Positions 42,604 to 53,264 of a stretch of 64,000 nt of DNA are shown piece after piece. Position 1 is the first letter of the stretch. Each line of letters begins with the position of its first letter. The notes beneath the pieces were generated by a model, which made no database searches, was not told where the DNA came from, and worked only from the letters and a program-made list of their open reading frames with translations. Made by a program: the position numbers and the translations under genes. The stretch is from Nilaparvata lugens (taxonomy: Eukaryota > Arthropoda > Insecta > Hemiptera > Delphacidae), in NCBI RefSeq assembly GCF_014356525.2, contig NC_052507.1:61940295-62004294 (forward strand). Reading direction: 5' to 3'.

Positions 42604-42704
42604 TTTTCATTACCTTTCAACTCAATAGTTGAACATCGACTGAGGTTAATTAATCAAACACTTAACCTCAATCGAGAGACAAAGAAATTGTCTCACTATG
42701 TGCT

Positions 42705-43169
42705 TTATATATTACTACAAAGTTGGTATGTTTTAATCAATAGGGAATACAATTTTCTATCATCATGATGTGTCTTATTAACACACTTGTTAAGTATGTT
42801 GTAAGTTTTGTAGAAATTGCAAAGAATTGAACGTTCATCAATCATAAATCTATACCAATGTCTTAGACTAACATCGAGAGAAGCATCTGATGAATTGACA
42901 CATGATTTGATATAAGATAATGTATGATTTCTTACTAACAGTGATTCCTGCATCAATTGAGGTGTTTCCAAATCCCTAATCTCATTTCGTACATTTTGTA
43001 TAGATTTCAATATTCTCTTACTATCATTTTGCATTGAATCATATTTTTTCAAAGCAATATGGAAAAGTAATAGCATATTCACACAACATATTATAAAGAG
43101 AAGAACAAATAAAACTCTCCATACGATTATCTTCATTGCACAACTTCTCCATTCAAGTGTTGTAAGCAT
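42705..43169 (-). CDS. Element 1 single-pass membrane protein
   Basis: 154 codons. A strong hydrophobic span (VWRVLFVLLFIICCVNMLLL) is at residues 15-35, then a helical, Cys-containing external or internal part with NHT and NSS and NKT sequons. No homologue exists in element 2, where (CA)n fills the equivalent place. Role unknown; its position between the two-exon gene and PLA2 suggests a structural or entry-related accessory. Confidence 0.65.
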   Translation of the reverse strand: MLTTLEWRSCAMKIIVWRVLFVLLFIICCVNMLLLFHIALKKYDSMQNDSKRILKSIQNVRNEIRDLETPQLMQESLLVRNHTLSYIKSCVNSSDASLDVSLRHWYRFMIDERSILCNFYKTYNILNKCVNKTHHDDRKLYSLLIKTYQLCSNI

Positions 43170-43281
43170 ACTGATAAAAATAGATTGCTATATCTATAGT
43201 GAGTGTATAGCGCGAACAGATGGAGGAGAATCTCACAACAAGGTCAAGACTGGCATGCGCATGCACGCGCAGCAGCAACTA

Positions 43282-43415
43282 TAAAATAGCTTCTCTTGTG
43301 AGCGAACACTCATTGACTGTACAAGAGCATTACTATTCTACATTCATTGAGTGTTCAGTTACAAGAGGATCTATTCTTGCGTGAACAGTGTACTATTCTA
43401 CATCTTCTTTGACAG
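43282..43415 (+). promoter_or_regulatory. Plus-strand TATA and leader exon with splice donor, element 1
   Basis: TATAAAATAG at 43283 is followed about 130 bases later by GACAG|GTGAGAA (donor after 43415). The same arrangement occurs in element 2 on the minus strand (TATAAAA at 58692-58686, donor GAACAG|GTAAGAA after 58598). A candidate acceptor TTTGTTTGTTTTCAG ends at 46588, 20 bases before the PolB start. Inference: an untranslated leader for PolB. Confidence 0.5.
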
Positions 43416-43496
43416 GTGAGAATTAAGAACAATTTTTTTAAAAACAATATTACAATTTATTATCAAACACTACAATATTTACATTATATACTACTT

Positions 43497-43587
43497 GTGA
43501 AGCATATAACTGCTACATGCTATGAGAATAAGATTGTTACATTTTAACAATCTTAATGTCGCTCCATGTAGCGGTTATATGCTTCAC
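43497..43587. repeat. Hairpin spanning the stop codon of the element 1 two-exon gene
   Basis: Outer arms 43497-43519 and 43565-43587 pair at 22 of 23 positions. The inner arms AAGATTGTT and AACAATCTT pair perfectly. The stop codon (43537-43539) lies in the loop side. The equivalent place in element 2 has 19 and 15 bp perfect arms. Confidence 0.85.
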
Positions 43588-45330
43588 TACTATTCCTAAA
43601 TTTTTACAGTTAGAATTAAATTTAACCACTTTACAAGGTGGAATTATTGAAGAAAATCTCTGAGGCAGGTATACCTCAGAGATTTTCTTCGTAGAAGCGA
43701 TATTAATTTTCAAAATAATTTGTCTGCCATGATGGTTCGTTTCCTCCCACACTGAGATGATAGTATATGGAACATCCTCCGCCAGCTCGCGGAGAGGCAT
43801 CCACGGTTTTGGTGATGGGTTATTGATGAGTGCGATGAAGTCCTCATCATCATCATCCCGCGCGGCTGCCTCCTCCAGTAGCGGAGCCATGGAGGTGTTC
43901 TCAGACATATGTTTCTGTTAAATGAAAATCTATGATTAGTAACTTTATTATAATTTGTTTCAGATTATCAACTACTTGTGATCAACAGATTATTGTCATA
44001 ATCTCAACTTGATATCATCAGATTGACAAGACATTCTCTACTTGTGATCAACAGATTATTGTCATAATCTCAACTTGATATCATCAGATTGACAAGACAT
44101 TCTCTACACAAAGTGAGTAATATCAGTTATTGAAATAATATTTCTTGCAGAATCCAATAGTGAATCAAATTAATAAGCAAACTCTTTCATTGCAACAAAT
44201 AACTATCAACTGAATCAGTAATTTTCTTAACACATCACTTCAATATTATAGCAAATAATATGTAAGCATCATAATAATGAAATCAAAATATTCATCTTAT
44301 TCAATTTTTTGACTGAACTACTAGTAAGGTTGATCAGTTCAAAAATAAAATTATACACATCTTAACTGAACTCTAATCATTTAATATCACAATATAACTA
44401 TCAACTAAATCAGTAATTTTCTTAACACATCACTTCAATATTATAGCAAATAATATGTAAGCATCATAATAATGAAATCAAAATATTCATCTTATTCAAT
44501 TTTTTGACTGAACTACTAGTAAGCTTGATCAGTTCAAAAATAAAATTATACACATCTTAACTGAACTCTAATCATTTAATATCACATTGTGCATTGTACA
44601 AAGACATCTATTGGAATTAGTTTTTTCTCACTTATTAGATAGTAGCATGCATTCAACCTAATCACTTCAAATAATTATATTTCTTGATTTCATAAAACAA
44701 TTTATGCTCAATTCAAATGAATATATCATATTCATGTAGTCAAATATACATCTTAACTGAACTCTAAAGTTGAATTAAGTTCCTATATTCGTTATCAAGA
44801 AATTGTCTTTCAAATCAGATTCATCAATAACTCCAATGTGAGTACATGTAATGTGAACATTGGAAATTATTTTTTTCCCAGTAAGAAATTTATCAGATAC
44901 TAGCAAGCTTTTGGATGACAACATATAAAGATTTAAAATTATCTGTTCACATTACATGTTAATAATATTTGAAATAACTAACCTGTGAGGGTACGAAGTT
45001 GGTTTCTTCCTCCTCCAGAAATTGCAGTTTTCTCTTCCCCTGCTGCCTGTTGGTGGTAATTGTTGTTAGCGGCACTCGCTTCGGTGCCCATCCTAGATGA
45101 GATGGTGGTGTGTCTGGTATAATGAGCTCATCGCTGCTCATCCCTCTCTCCACGAAGACTCCACGTCTCTTCAGGGGCGACTCCTCGGCGTCGGATGCAG
45201 CAGGGGGAGCAGCACTGGTAGAAGGAATCTTCTTCTTCCGCGCAGCTTGCGCTGCCCAGTAAGATGGGAATGATGGTTCTTGTTGAGGAGGTGTATCCGG
45301 AAGGATGTACTGCTCACGTGTGGACTCCAT
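43537..45330 (-). CDS. Element 1 two-exon gene, OB-like C-terminal domain
   Basis: Exon 1 is 45330-44983 (116 codons), donor CTCACAG|GTTAGT. Exon 2 is 43914-43537, acceptor TTCATTTAACAG. Both ends are phase 0. Exon 1 is disordered with repeated ILPDTPP / IIPDTPP motifs. Exon 2 has PWMPLRELAEDVPY, GRQIILKIN and VYLPQRF, resembling a small beta-barrel (OB-like) domain I know from many insect mobile-element proteins. Element 2 keeps the same structure and intron. A TATA box lies 79 bases upstream. The intron is full of tandem repeats. Role unknown, perhaps a ssDNA-binding or regulatory protein. Confidence 0.7.
43649..43690. repeat. 17-bp perfect inverted repeat in coding exon, element 1
   Basis: GAAGAAAATCTCTGAGG (43649-43665) and its exact complement (43674-43690), loop 8 nt. 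It lies within exon 2 over the VYLPQRF region. Element 2 has a 20-bp perfect pair over the same protein region but with other bases. Confidence 0.9.
43970..44590. repeat. Tandem repeats in intron of two-exon gene, element 1
   Basis: A ~67 bp unit (CTACTTGTGATCAACAGATT) occurs twice at 43971-44104. A ~195 bp unit (AATCAGTAATTTTCTTAACA) occurs twice at 44205-44590 with few differences. The element 2 intron also holds tandem repeats, of unrelated sequence. Confidence 0.85.
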
Positions 45331-45401
45331 GATGATGATAGCGAGGATATGTGTGAAACGTGACTAGTGGTCAATGAAGCTGGCAAATCCAATGACCGCC
45401 G

Positions 45402-45409
45402 CTTATATA
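45402..45409 (-). promoter_or_regulatory. TATA box of two-exon gene, element 1
   Basis: TATATAAG on the minus strand, 79 bases before the ATG at 45330. Element 2 has TATATAAA 81 bases before its ATG, so position and sequence are conserved. Confidence 0.7.
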
Positions 45410-46020
45410 CTCATTCGTTCCTCTCTCTCTCTGTTTTAGGATGAGTGAGAGATAGTGCATTTTCCCACTTGTCACATCCTTGACATACAAATGCATTCTT
45501 ACACGTACAGCAAGTTGCATTCAGAGAAAAAATATCAAATTCTCACAATGCACTCGAATTCTCACTTCCACATATCTCGAATAACAATATTTCGAATGTA
45601 ATCTCCTCATTAATTTTCATAATTAACATCACATGTTGACTTGCTAAATTTCTTCTCAATATTATTGTGATTTTCATTATGTTTGTTGATTTCACAGAGT
45701 TCGAGACTGCATAATCACTCCAGTCTTCGAGGAGGAAAGACGTATGAAGAACTAGTGTAAGCAGAGAGAGAGAGAGACAGTACAGCACATCATTCATTGC
45801 ATGTAAGTATGATACAATTCTTTATTTTTCTAATCATGATTTTTCAGAAGTTACTTCTTTCCTGATTACTTAGGAATCACTAATATCTCAATTACAACAG
45901 AGTGCATATTGTACAATATCCAGCTTGTTTTCCCTCAGCATCTTCTTTTTCATCATTTGTAGTTTCTTTTCCATTATAGCTCATCTTTTTATATATACAA
46001 AATGGAACATGTATCACTTT
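45410..46020. other. Spacer between two-exon gene and BIR gene
   Basis: Contains (CT)n at 45421-45433 and GAGAGAGAGAGAGA at 45762. An 84-residue minus-strand frame at 45543-45797 has a signal-like start (YCLSLSLLTLVLHTSFL) but no homologue; I leave it open whether it is a gene. Confidence 0.4.
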
Positions 46021-46509
46021 TTAGTAAGGATTTTCAATAATATATTTGCAATATACACATTGCAGATATGATTTCTCATGTAAAAAGTATCCATTTATTG
46101 CAAAATAGTCTGCTCTATTAATAAATACCGAGAGCTTGAATGGTTCTGAACGATGGAAAGTTAAAACTCGTTCTTCATATTGCCGTAGAATATTATTATC
46201 GAAATTCTCCTCTTCACATGAAATATTATCTTCTTTGCGCCATCCACAATTTGGACTACATCGCTCATGTTCCTTACTAGGATCATCTGTTGGCAACCAA
46301 TTTTCTAAATATACTGAACAAAACACACATTGAACAACGTCAGGTGCTCGCACAAATTTAAAACCCTGTTTAGCCATATTTTGAGGTGACAACAGACTCG
46401 ATTCTAATTTCCAACGATTATCAAATGTTAATAACCTCAATCGTTCGTGCATGAAAATCTGATCCTGTGATAGCATTTTTTGCACTGTACTTGCAGCTTG
46501 TTGAATCAC
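46021..46509 (-). CDS. Element 1 BIR-domain (IAP-like) protein
   Basis: 162 codons. The first BIR is complete: RLRLLTFDNRWK, MAKQGFKFV, VQCVFC and DDPSKEHERCSPNC give the C-C-H-C zinc ligands. A second BIR begins RVLTFHRSEPF and reaches the CVYC pair but ends before its His and last Cys, so it is truncated. No RING is seen. IAP proteins of large DNA viruses block apoptosis of insect cells; this gene is placed head-to-head with PolB. It could be captured from a host or another virus. Confidence 0.85.
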   Translation of the reverse strand: MIQQAASTVQKMLSQDQIFMHERLRLLTFDNRWKLESSLLSPQNMAKQGFKFVRAPDVVQCVFCSVYLENWLPTDDPSKEHERCSPNCGWRKEDNISCEEENFDNNILRQYEERVLTFHRSEPFKLSVFINRADYFAINGYFLHEKSYLQCVYCKYIIENPY

Positions 46510-46607
46510 AACTGATTTTTAGATCAATGTTTACTTGTTTTTATATCTAATTCTGTGCCATAGTAATTTATTCTTTGTTTGTTTTCAGTAACCCGCTAGT
46601 AGCAGAG
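46510..46607 (+). promoter_or_regulatory. Divergent BIR/PolB spacer with splice acceptor
   Basis: 98 bases between the start codons. It contains TTCTTTGTTTGTTTTCAG ending at 46588, a good 3' splice site on the plus strand just before the PolB ATG at 46608. It suggests PolB is made from a spliced transcript. Confidence 0.5.
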
Positions 46608-49600
46608 ATGGAGCATAGCAGAGAACACAGAGTTGGAGGCGTGAGTTCGCGAGCAATTCACCATCGCATTTCCTTCGAAAACGTAGCACCTGACATTGAA
46701 AATGTGCTTCAAAACTCGAAAGCTCGTGTTTTTGAGATAATAAGAGAACACGCTGCACGTTTCGAAGGAAATGTTAAATGGTTTTTAGTATTAAATGTAT
46801 TATTGTATAAGATGGTAGTTTTAGAATCAGAGGAATCCGAAGCTGTTTCATCCATTGTGAATCTTCATAGCTACTCGGCCATAGGCATGAATGTCTTGGA
46901 GAGTTATGACGAATTGAATGAACAATTTATGTTAGCAGTTAGGAAAATTTTAAGTTCATTCGATAACTTTGTTCGATTTGGGAGTGGGTGGGTGTTGAAG
47001 AAGATCGACTCGCTTGATGTAAATGTGATTAGATATAATCCAATGTACACAAGCAGTTATATTCAAACACCCCAGTTCATCAACAATAAGAAATGTGTTA
47101 TCAATATCAAAAATCTTTCTGATAAAAAGTGTTTTCTGTGGAGTGTTCTAGCCTATTTTCACCAGAAACCAATAGGCAGACATTAACGGTGAAATATTTG
47201 AGCAAATTTGCTCACAGGCTGAACACTCGCGGAGTTAATTTCCCAACCACCGATCGCGACATAAAGAAATTTGAAATTCTCAATACAGACATCGCAATTC
47301 ATGTTATCGCGTATGACAACAAAAAGTTTTTCCCCTATCGAACAAGCATATTCCGTACGCGTAAATACCAAATTAATCTTTTAATGTTGAAAGGCGATGC
47401 AGGAAAAACTCATTTTTGTTTAATTAACACCGCGAACGGGAAAAACGGATTGTCGCGTCTTCTTTCTCACCTTTCGAAAGCTAAAGCACAAGTAGATGTT
47501 TGTAATTTCTGTTTTCACAGATTTACATCAGACAAAAGAGTAAACCGGGATGGGAAAGCAAATTTGATGAGACATCTAGAACTTTGTTCAAAGTTCCAGT
47601 CTCAGAGAACTTCATACCCAAAACGTGGTGAGACAATCAAATTTAAAAAACTCGGTTCGACTTTGAAGAAAAAGTATACAATCTACGCGGATTTGGAAAC
47701 ATTTGTTGTGAATATGGTTGGTAACGAATCTGAGGATGTACCTATTACCAGAAGTTACACCAAGAAAACGGCTCGTCATATTCCGTGCGGGTATTGTTTC
47801 GTTGTAATTGATGTGAATGGAGATATCGCGTATTGCCCAGTACTCTATAGATCGAGTAATATCAATGAAAAGATCATGGAGAAATTTCTCAAGGAAATAA
47901 TCGAACTGGGCGATTTATTGAGTGCAGATATAAAATGTGAAATTCCGATGGAGCATTTAAGTGAACGTCAGCAACGCGAATTTCAAAATGCTGATAAGTG
48001 CGGCCTTTGCGATGAAGTTTTTACCGAAACAGACACAAAGGTACGCCATCATGCACATGAAAATGGAAAGTTTTTGTGTGCTGCTCATGTGTCGTGTAAT
48101 TTAAATACTCGAACTGACGATACGATTAGCTGTTACTTCCATAATTTTAGCGGATTTGACAGTCATTTTATTCTAAAAGCTCTCGGAAAATGTAAAAAAG
48201 AAATTTCCTGTATCGCCAATACATCAGAAAGATTTTTGACATTGACAGTGGGAAAAATCAAGTTTTTAGATTCATATAAATTTATGAATGAATCTTTAGA
48301 AGTATTAGTGCGCAACTTGGTAGATAGTACAGATATGGAATCGAAGTTCAAATGACTGTTTTCAGTATTTAATGACCCTGATCTCGAACAAAGGCAACTC
48401 TTGTTGAAAAAAGGAGTATATCCCTATTCGTACATATCTTGCCCTGAAAAATTTGCTGAGACTTCTCTCCCTCCGATAGAATGTTTTTATAATGATCTTA
48501 ACGATACACCCCTCTCCCCCAAAGAATATGAGCATGCACAAAGAGTGTTCTCAACATTCAAGTTGAAATCTCTCGGCGAGTATCATGATTTCTATCTGTG
48601 CCTAGACGTCATGCTATTAGTTGAGGTTTTCGAAGAAATGAGGTCAACGCTTTTTAGGTCATATGGCCTCGATGTGACTCATTTTCTTTCGCTTGCTCAT
48701 TACACTTGGAATTGTATGTTAAAGTTCACCCGGTTGAACTCCAATTGATTAGCGATCCCGATATACATCTATTGTTTGAATCAGGAATGCGCGGTGGTGT
48801 TTCGTTATTGGCAAGCGTTATTGCGAAGCCAATAACAAACACATCCCTGACACATACGATCCCACAAAACCAAGTAACTATTTGCTTTATATAGATTGTA
48901 ATTCTTTGTATGCGCACTCTATGAATCAATTCTTACCTTATGGAAATTTCAAGTTCCTCTCAGAGGAAGAAATCCATGCTCTTGACTTTACAAATTTGGA
49001 GAGTGAATCAGAAACTGGTTATGTAATTGAATGTGATCTCAAGTACCCACAGGAGTTACATGATATGCATGCCAATTTCCCTCTCGCTCCACTTCATCAA
49101 ATTCCTCCTAGCGAATTGTTCTCCGAGTACCAACCAATGAGAACGGTCAAACTCTGACTAAAAAACTCATGAACACACTTTTTGATCGAGAGAGGTACAT
49201 TGTTCATTACATGAATTTGAAACTGTACCTTCAACTCGGATTGCAATTAACAAAGGTACATCGCGTCATTAGCTTTTCCCAATCGCCTTGGTTGAAGAAC
49301 TACATTGAGTTCAATACCTGTAATAGGCAAGCCGCGAAAAATAAATTTGAAGTCTCTTTCTTTAAACAGATGAGTAACTTATGCTCGGAAAATCGATACA
49401 GGGAAATCGGCATCAATGTAATGTTCAAATTATCACAGACGCCAAGCGTCTAGATAAGTACATTTCAAATCCCCTATGTAAACGCTGGCAGATAATAAGT
49501 TCGGATGTGATTGCGGTTTTCTCGCGAAAGTTGGAACTAAAAATGAATAAGCCAATCTATTCAGGTTTCTGCATCCTGGATTTGAGTAAACTGCACATGT

Positions 49601-50154
49601 ATGATTTCTTCTATTGTAAATTGCAAAAAATCATACCATGGCAACGCATCCAGCTTTGTATGACTGATACAGATAGCTTCCTCTTATCATTGGAGACACC
49701 CGACGTCTACCAACTGATAAGAGAAAATCTAGAATTGTTTGACACTTCAAATTACCCAGCTGAGCACGAATGCTTCTCCAATGAGAGGAATAAAGTTGTA
49801 GGGAAATTCAAGGATGAGGCAGCTTCATTTCCTTTAAAATCTTTTCTGGGATTACGGGCGAAATTATATTCATATCTTGTAAATAATGAGAAGGAGGAAA
49901 CTGTAAATAAGTGTGTAGCGAAAGGTGTGAAGACACATGTGAAAAATAGAAAACTTAGTTTTGACTTGTATAAGAAATGTTCGATTGAACGATGCCAACA
50001 TATAGAAAAATGTAATATGTTGAGATCCTTCAATCATAAAATGCATCAAATTGAATGCGCAAAGGTTTGTTTAAGCCCGTTCGATGACAAGCGCTTTATT
50101 GCAGAGAACGGAATCGATACATTACCATTTGGTCACTACAAAATAGCAAACTGA
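46608..50154 (+). pseudogene. Element 1 protein-primed DNA polymerase B, broken
   Basis: A family-B polymerase of Polinton type. Exonuclease I is at TIYADLETF, exonuclease II at HNFSGFDSHF, exonuclease III near YHDFYLCLD, palm motif A at YIDCNSLYAHSMNQ, the motif B region near 49330-49400, and motif C at MTDTDSFL. A C-terminal GLRAKLYSYL and AKGV follow. Breaks: shift about 47165-47190, TGA 48353-48355, shifts about 48720-48750, 48885, 49155-49170 and 49381-49450. It would replicate the viral genome; it is now dead. No second copy remains in element 2. Confidence 0.88.
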
Positions 50155-50242
50155 TGGCACAGATCAGTGTGTGTGTGTGTAACGAGCTAGTGACCAACAC
50201 ATCGAATTCTGTTTCAAGCGTGTCTTCACACAAAGAAGAAGA
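50155..50242 (+). other. PolB-integrase spacer
   Basis: 88 bases with GTGTGTGTGTGT at 50168-50180 and AAAGAAGAAGAATGAG before the integrase start. Confidence 0.4.
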
Positions 50243-51190
50243 ATGAGTAATATTAGAGCAAAATTAGCAGCAGAGCTTCACTCTGCTGCACGTGTAAATT
50301 ACCCCACACGCAGATATGAGTTGAAGAATGAGAACGATTTATATCAATCAGATCTGATTGAGATGGGTAGCTTATCTAAATTCAATAAAGGATATCGTTA
50401 TATTTTAGTTGTTATTAATTGTTCTACTTAGTACGCTTATTGTATACCTTTAAAGAATAAGACTGCACAAAGTGTTTATAATCCACTCGAACCAATTATT
50501 TGTAAGAATAGACATATGCGTTTTTTTCAGACAGATGAAGGGAAGGAGTATTTTAATAAGCATGTGAAAGATTTGTTAGATAAGTATAATATCAAGCATT
50601 ATTCTGTTTTTACTGATAAGAAAGCTAGTATCGCTGAGAGATTTAATCATACAATAAAATCAAAAATATATCGATCTTTAACTGAACGTGGGAGTAAAAA
50701 CTGGGTTAATAACTTACAAAATATTGTAGATGATTATAACAATACAGTACACAGTAGCATTGGAATGCGACCTAAAGATGTAACTAAAAAACATCGTAAA
50801 CGTGTTTTAGAATCACTAAACTCTGCATTTAATAGACGATTCAAATTAAAAGTGTTGAAACCAAAATATAAGCTAGGTGATATTGTGAGAATTTCTAAAA
50901 AGAAACAGATATTTGATAAAAAATATCTAATGAATTGGTCATCCGAATATTTCCGAATTGTGAGCATACATCCCACAAGACCTATCACTTACTCATTAGA
51001 AGATCTTAGTGGTGAGATAATACAGGGTAGGTTTTATCAAGAAGAAATTAAAAAAATGCTTTTGAATGAATCTGAAAGAAATGTTTATTTGATAGAAAAA
51101 ATATTGAGACGAGATAAGGATAAGTTGCTTGTGAAATGGATTGGATTTCCACAACCATCATTCATAAATCGAGAGAACTTATTAGAGTAA
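50243..51190 (+). pseudogene. Element 1 retroviral-type integrase with chromodomain, one nonsense codon
   Basis: Frames 50243-50431 and 50516-51190 share a phase; a single TAG at 50429-50431 interrupts. Catalytic triad: Asp in YQSDLIEMGS, Asp in FFQTDEGKEYF, Glu in AERFNHT. A basic C-terminal part and a chromodomain (NVYLIEKILRR, LLVKWIGFPQPSF) follow. Unlike element 2, the first Asp is kept. Located directly after PolB, as usual in adintoviruses. Confidence 0.88.
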
Positions 51191-51380
51191 ATAATAATAA
51201 TTAGAGTAAGATCACATGGTATAATTTTATCGAATCACATTTGTTGTAAATAATTAGAGTAAGATCATATATGATGTAAATAATGTACATTATCAATCCA
51301 CATTTGTTGTAAATAATTAGAGTAAGATCATATGATGTAAATAATGTACATTATCTATCCACATCTGTTGTAATATTCTT
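51191..51380 (+). repeat. Three ~60 bp tandem repeats after integrase
   Basis: Units share ATAATTAGAGTAAGATCA, GATGTAAATAATGTACATTA and CACAT(T/C)TGTTGTAA. A polyadenylation signal AATAAA follows at about 51399, consistent with the end of the integrase transcript. Confidence 0.8.
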
Positions 51381-51588
51381 TACATTGTGTGTTTTTTAAA
51401 TAAAAACAACTTGAATTGAATGATCGCTCTTTCATTTCTCATTTTTGTCATAGAGAAGTGCTAGTAGCATGTGGCACAAGGTGACTAGATGTTGAATGGG
51501 TGAGTACATCTAGTCACCTAGAAACGCTTCATTACCGAGTGAACCAGACACATGAAACAGTTCTGTTTGTATATCTCACTTTCTCAAC
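51381..51588 (+). promoter_or_regulatory. Integrase 3' end and ATPase upstream region
   Basis: AAATAAAAACAAC at 51398 is a likely poly(A) signal. The remaining stretch up to 51588 contains two inverted-looking CTAGTCACCT/GTGACTAGATG phrases (51479-51520) and should hold the ATPase promoter. Confidence 0.4.
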
Positions 51589-52274
51589 ATGAACAAACTC
51601 GACATTGTAAATTTCGATAAGTTAATTGCACAAGAGGAAAAGCCTGTATGGTGTAAGAATGGTACATTGATACCGCATAACGCTAGAATTCTCATCGTAG
51701 GCCCGTCTGCATGTGGTAAAACAAATTTATTGTTCAACTTGATTTTTTCCAAAAATGGATTGAGATTTAAACATATTCATTTAAATACTAAAAGCCAATA
51801 TCAAGATAAGTACTTGTTTTTAAGAAAAGTCTTTTCAAAAATGGAAGGTATTGAATTTCATGTCAATGATATTCCCCGAGAGAATTCTCCACCCAAAATA
51901 AAATTCAACAATTTTCTCTTGTCATATTCGACGATTTACAACTTAGTCACACACCTCAAATAAGAGATTATTTTACCATGGGTAGACATCGTAATATTGA
52001 TACAGCATATTTAATTCAAAGTTATGGTGCAACCCAAAAACATTTCACCAGAGATAATGCAAATATGATTGTTATATTCAAAATTTATCAATTATCACTC
52101 AAATTAATACATAGAGACTATGTGGGTGAAGATATTTGCTTCAGAGATTTCAGTAAATTGTGTTCAAATGTGTGGAATTCTAAGAAGCATAGTTTTCTTA
52201 CTATTATGACCGAATGTACAGCTAATAGTGGAAAATATAGACAGGGTCTGGATAACTTTATTGACATTCAGTAG
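51589..52274 (+). pseudogene. Element 1 packaging ATPase, one frameshift
   Basis: Frame 51589-51963 contains Walker A IVGPSACGKTNLL. Frame 51978-52274, whose phase opens before 51920, contains Walker B and GRHRNIDTAYLIQSYGATQK. A single shift near 51900 separates them. The rest matches the intact element 2 copy (30427-29741) closely. It is the A32/FtsK-like ATPase that packages viral DNA. Confidence 0.88.
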
Positions 52275-52295
52275 AGAGTGAGTAGCAGTGAAAGA

Positions 52296-53257
52296 ATGAG
52301 GATGTCTCGTAGAAGACAAAACGCTAGTGTTGCTCTAATCGATAAGATTAAGAAATTGAGGAAAGTTATTAGAGATAAACATAGAAGCATTGTACATTTT
52401 GAAAAGCAATCTGACAATTACAGAGAAAAACTTTTTAAACCGATTATCACACCTTTAGTTGAAATGGGGAAAACTAAATCTTCTCACCACTCTGATCAGA
52501 GTTTTATACCAAAAAAGGAGGAACAAGAAGAAGAAGAAGAAGAAGAAGACGAAAGTATGGAATTGGGAGAAAAACATGATGATGAAACAATAGAAGTTGC
52601 ATCACCATCAGCAGCTGAAAAAGATCTAAGCATGAACGAATCAAGTATATTTAATTCAACTAGGCTTGAGAGTGATACAAGCGGTAACATAAAGAAGATA
52701 AAGAATCAAGTGCTTGCACAATATTTGTATACATTTCATTGTGAAAATTGGATAACTCGATTCCTTATGGAATTTCCTACGATTCTGACCGAAAATTATA
52801 TTTTATGGGTGAGATGGTTGTTAGCTTTGATAACTACTTCTTTTATATTGATAACAAAAAATTCTGAATTACACATGGACTATTAGAACTGTTATTTGCG
52901 CAAAGACCAAATTCATATCTCTTTGATGAAAAAGATCTAAATAAATACAAGAAGATTTTATCAATAACAAAAGTTCATTTGGATTGACGAGGATATGTGA
53001 AACGTAACAGTGGTGTAAAGTCTTGCTTAATTCAAATGCTGTTTCCTGTTAAAAAAACAAGTAAGAGAGGTTCTGGCTTATTGAAATTTGCAAAAAACAC
53101 TTCTAGCAATAGAATTTACCAATATTATGACAACTATGACGAATTGGTTCAGAGACTTCATTTATTAAAATCATCAAAACTTGCTGGGCACTCAGCTCAT
53201 GATGTTGAGATTGCATCAATTATAGAAGAATTGCGTGAAGGTAAAATTATTGTTTAG
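52296..53257 (+). pseudogene. Element 1 conserved Polinton-type protein
   Basis: ATG at 52296 (MRMSRRRQNASVALIDKIKKL). A basic coiled coil, an acidic EEEEEEED linker and then a domain that changes frame near 52740. A TGA at 52985-52987 interrupts before VKRNSGVKSCLIQMLFP. The C-terminal part has RIYQYYDNYDELVQRLHLL and EIASIIEELREG, as in many Polinton proteins. Comparison with element 2 shows the two parts belong to one gene. Role unknown. Confidence 0.75.
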
Positions 53258-53264
53258 TTGCAGA

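Noticed and set aside
45543..45797. 84-residue frame with signal-like start
   Set aside because: No counterpart in element 2 and AT-rich context; cannot be told from chance.
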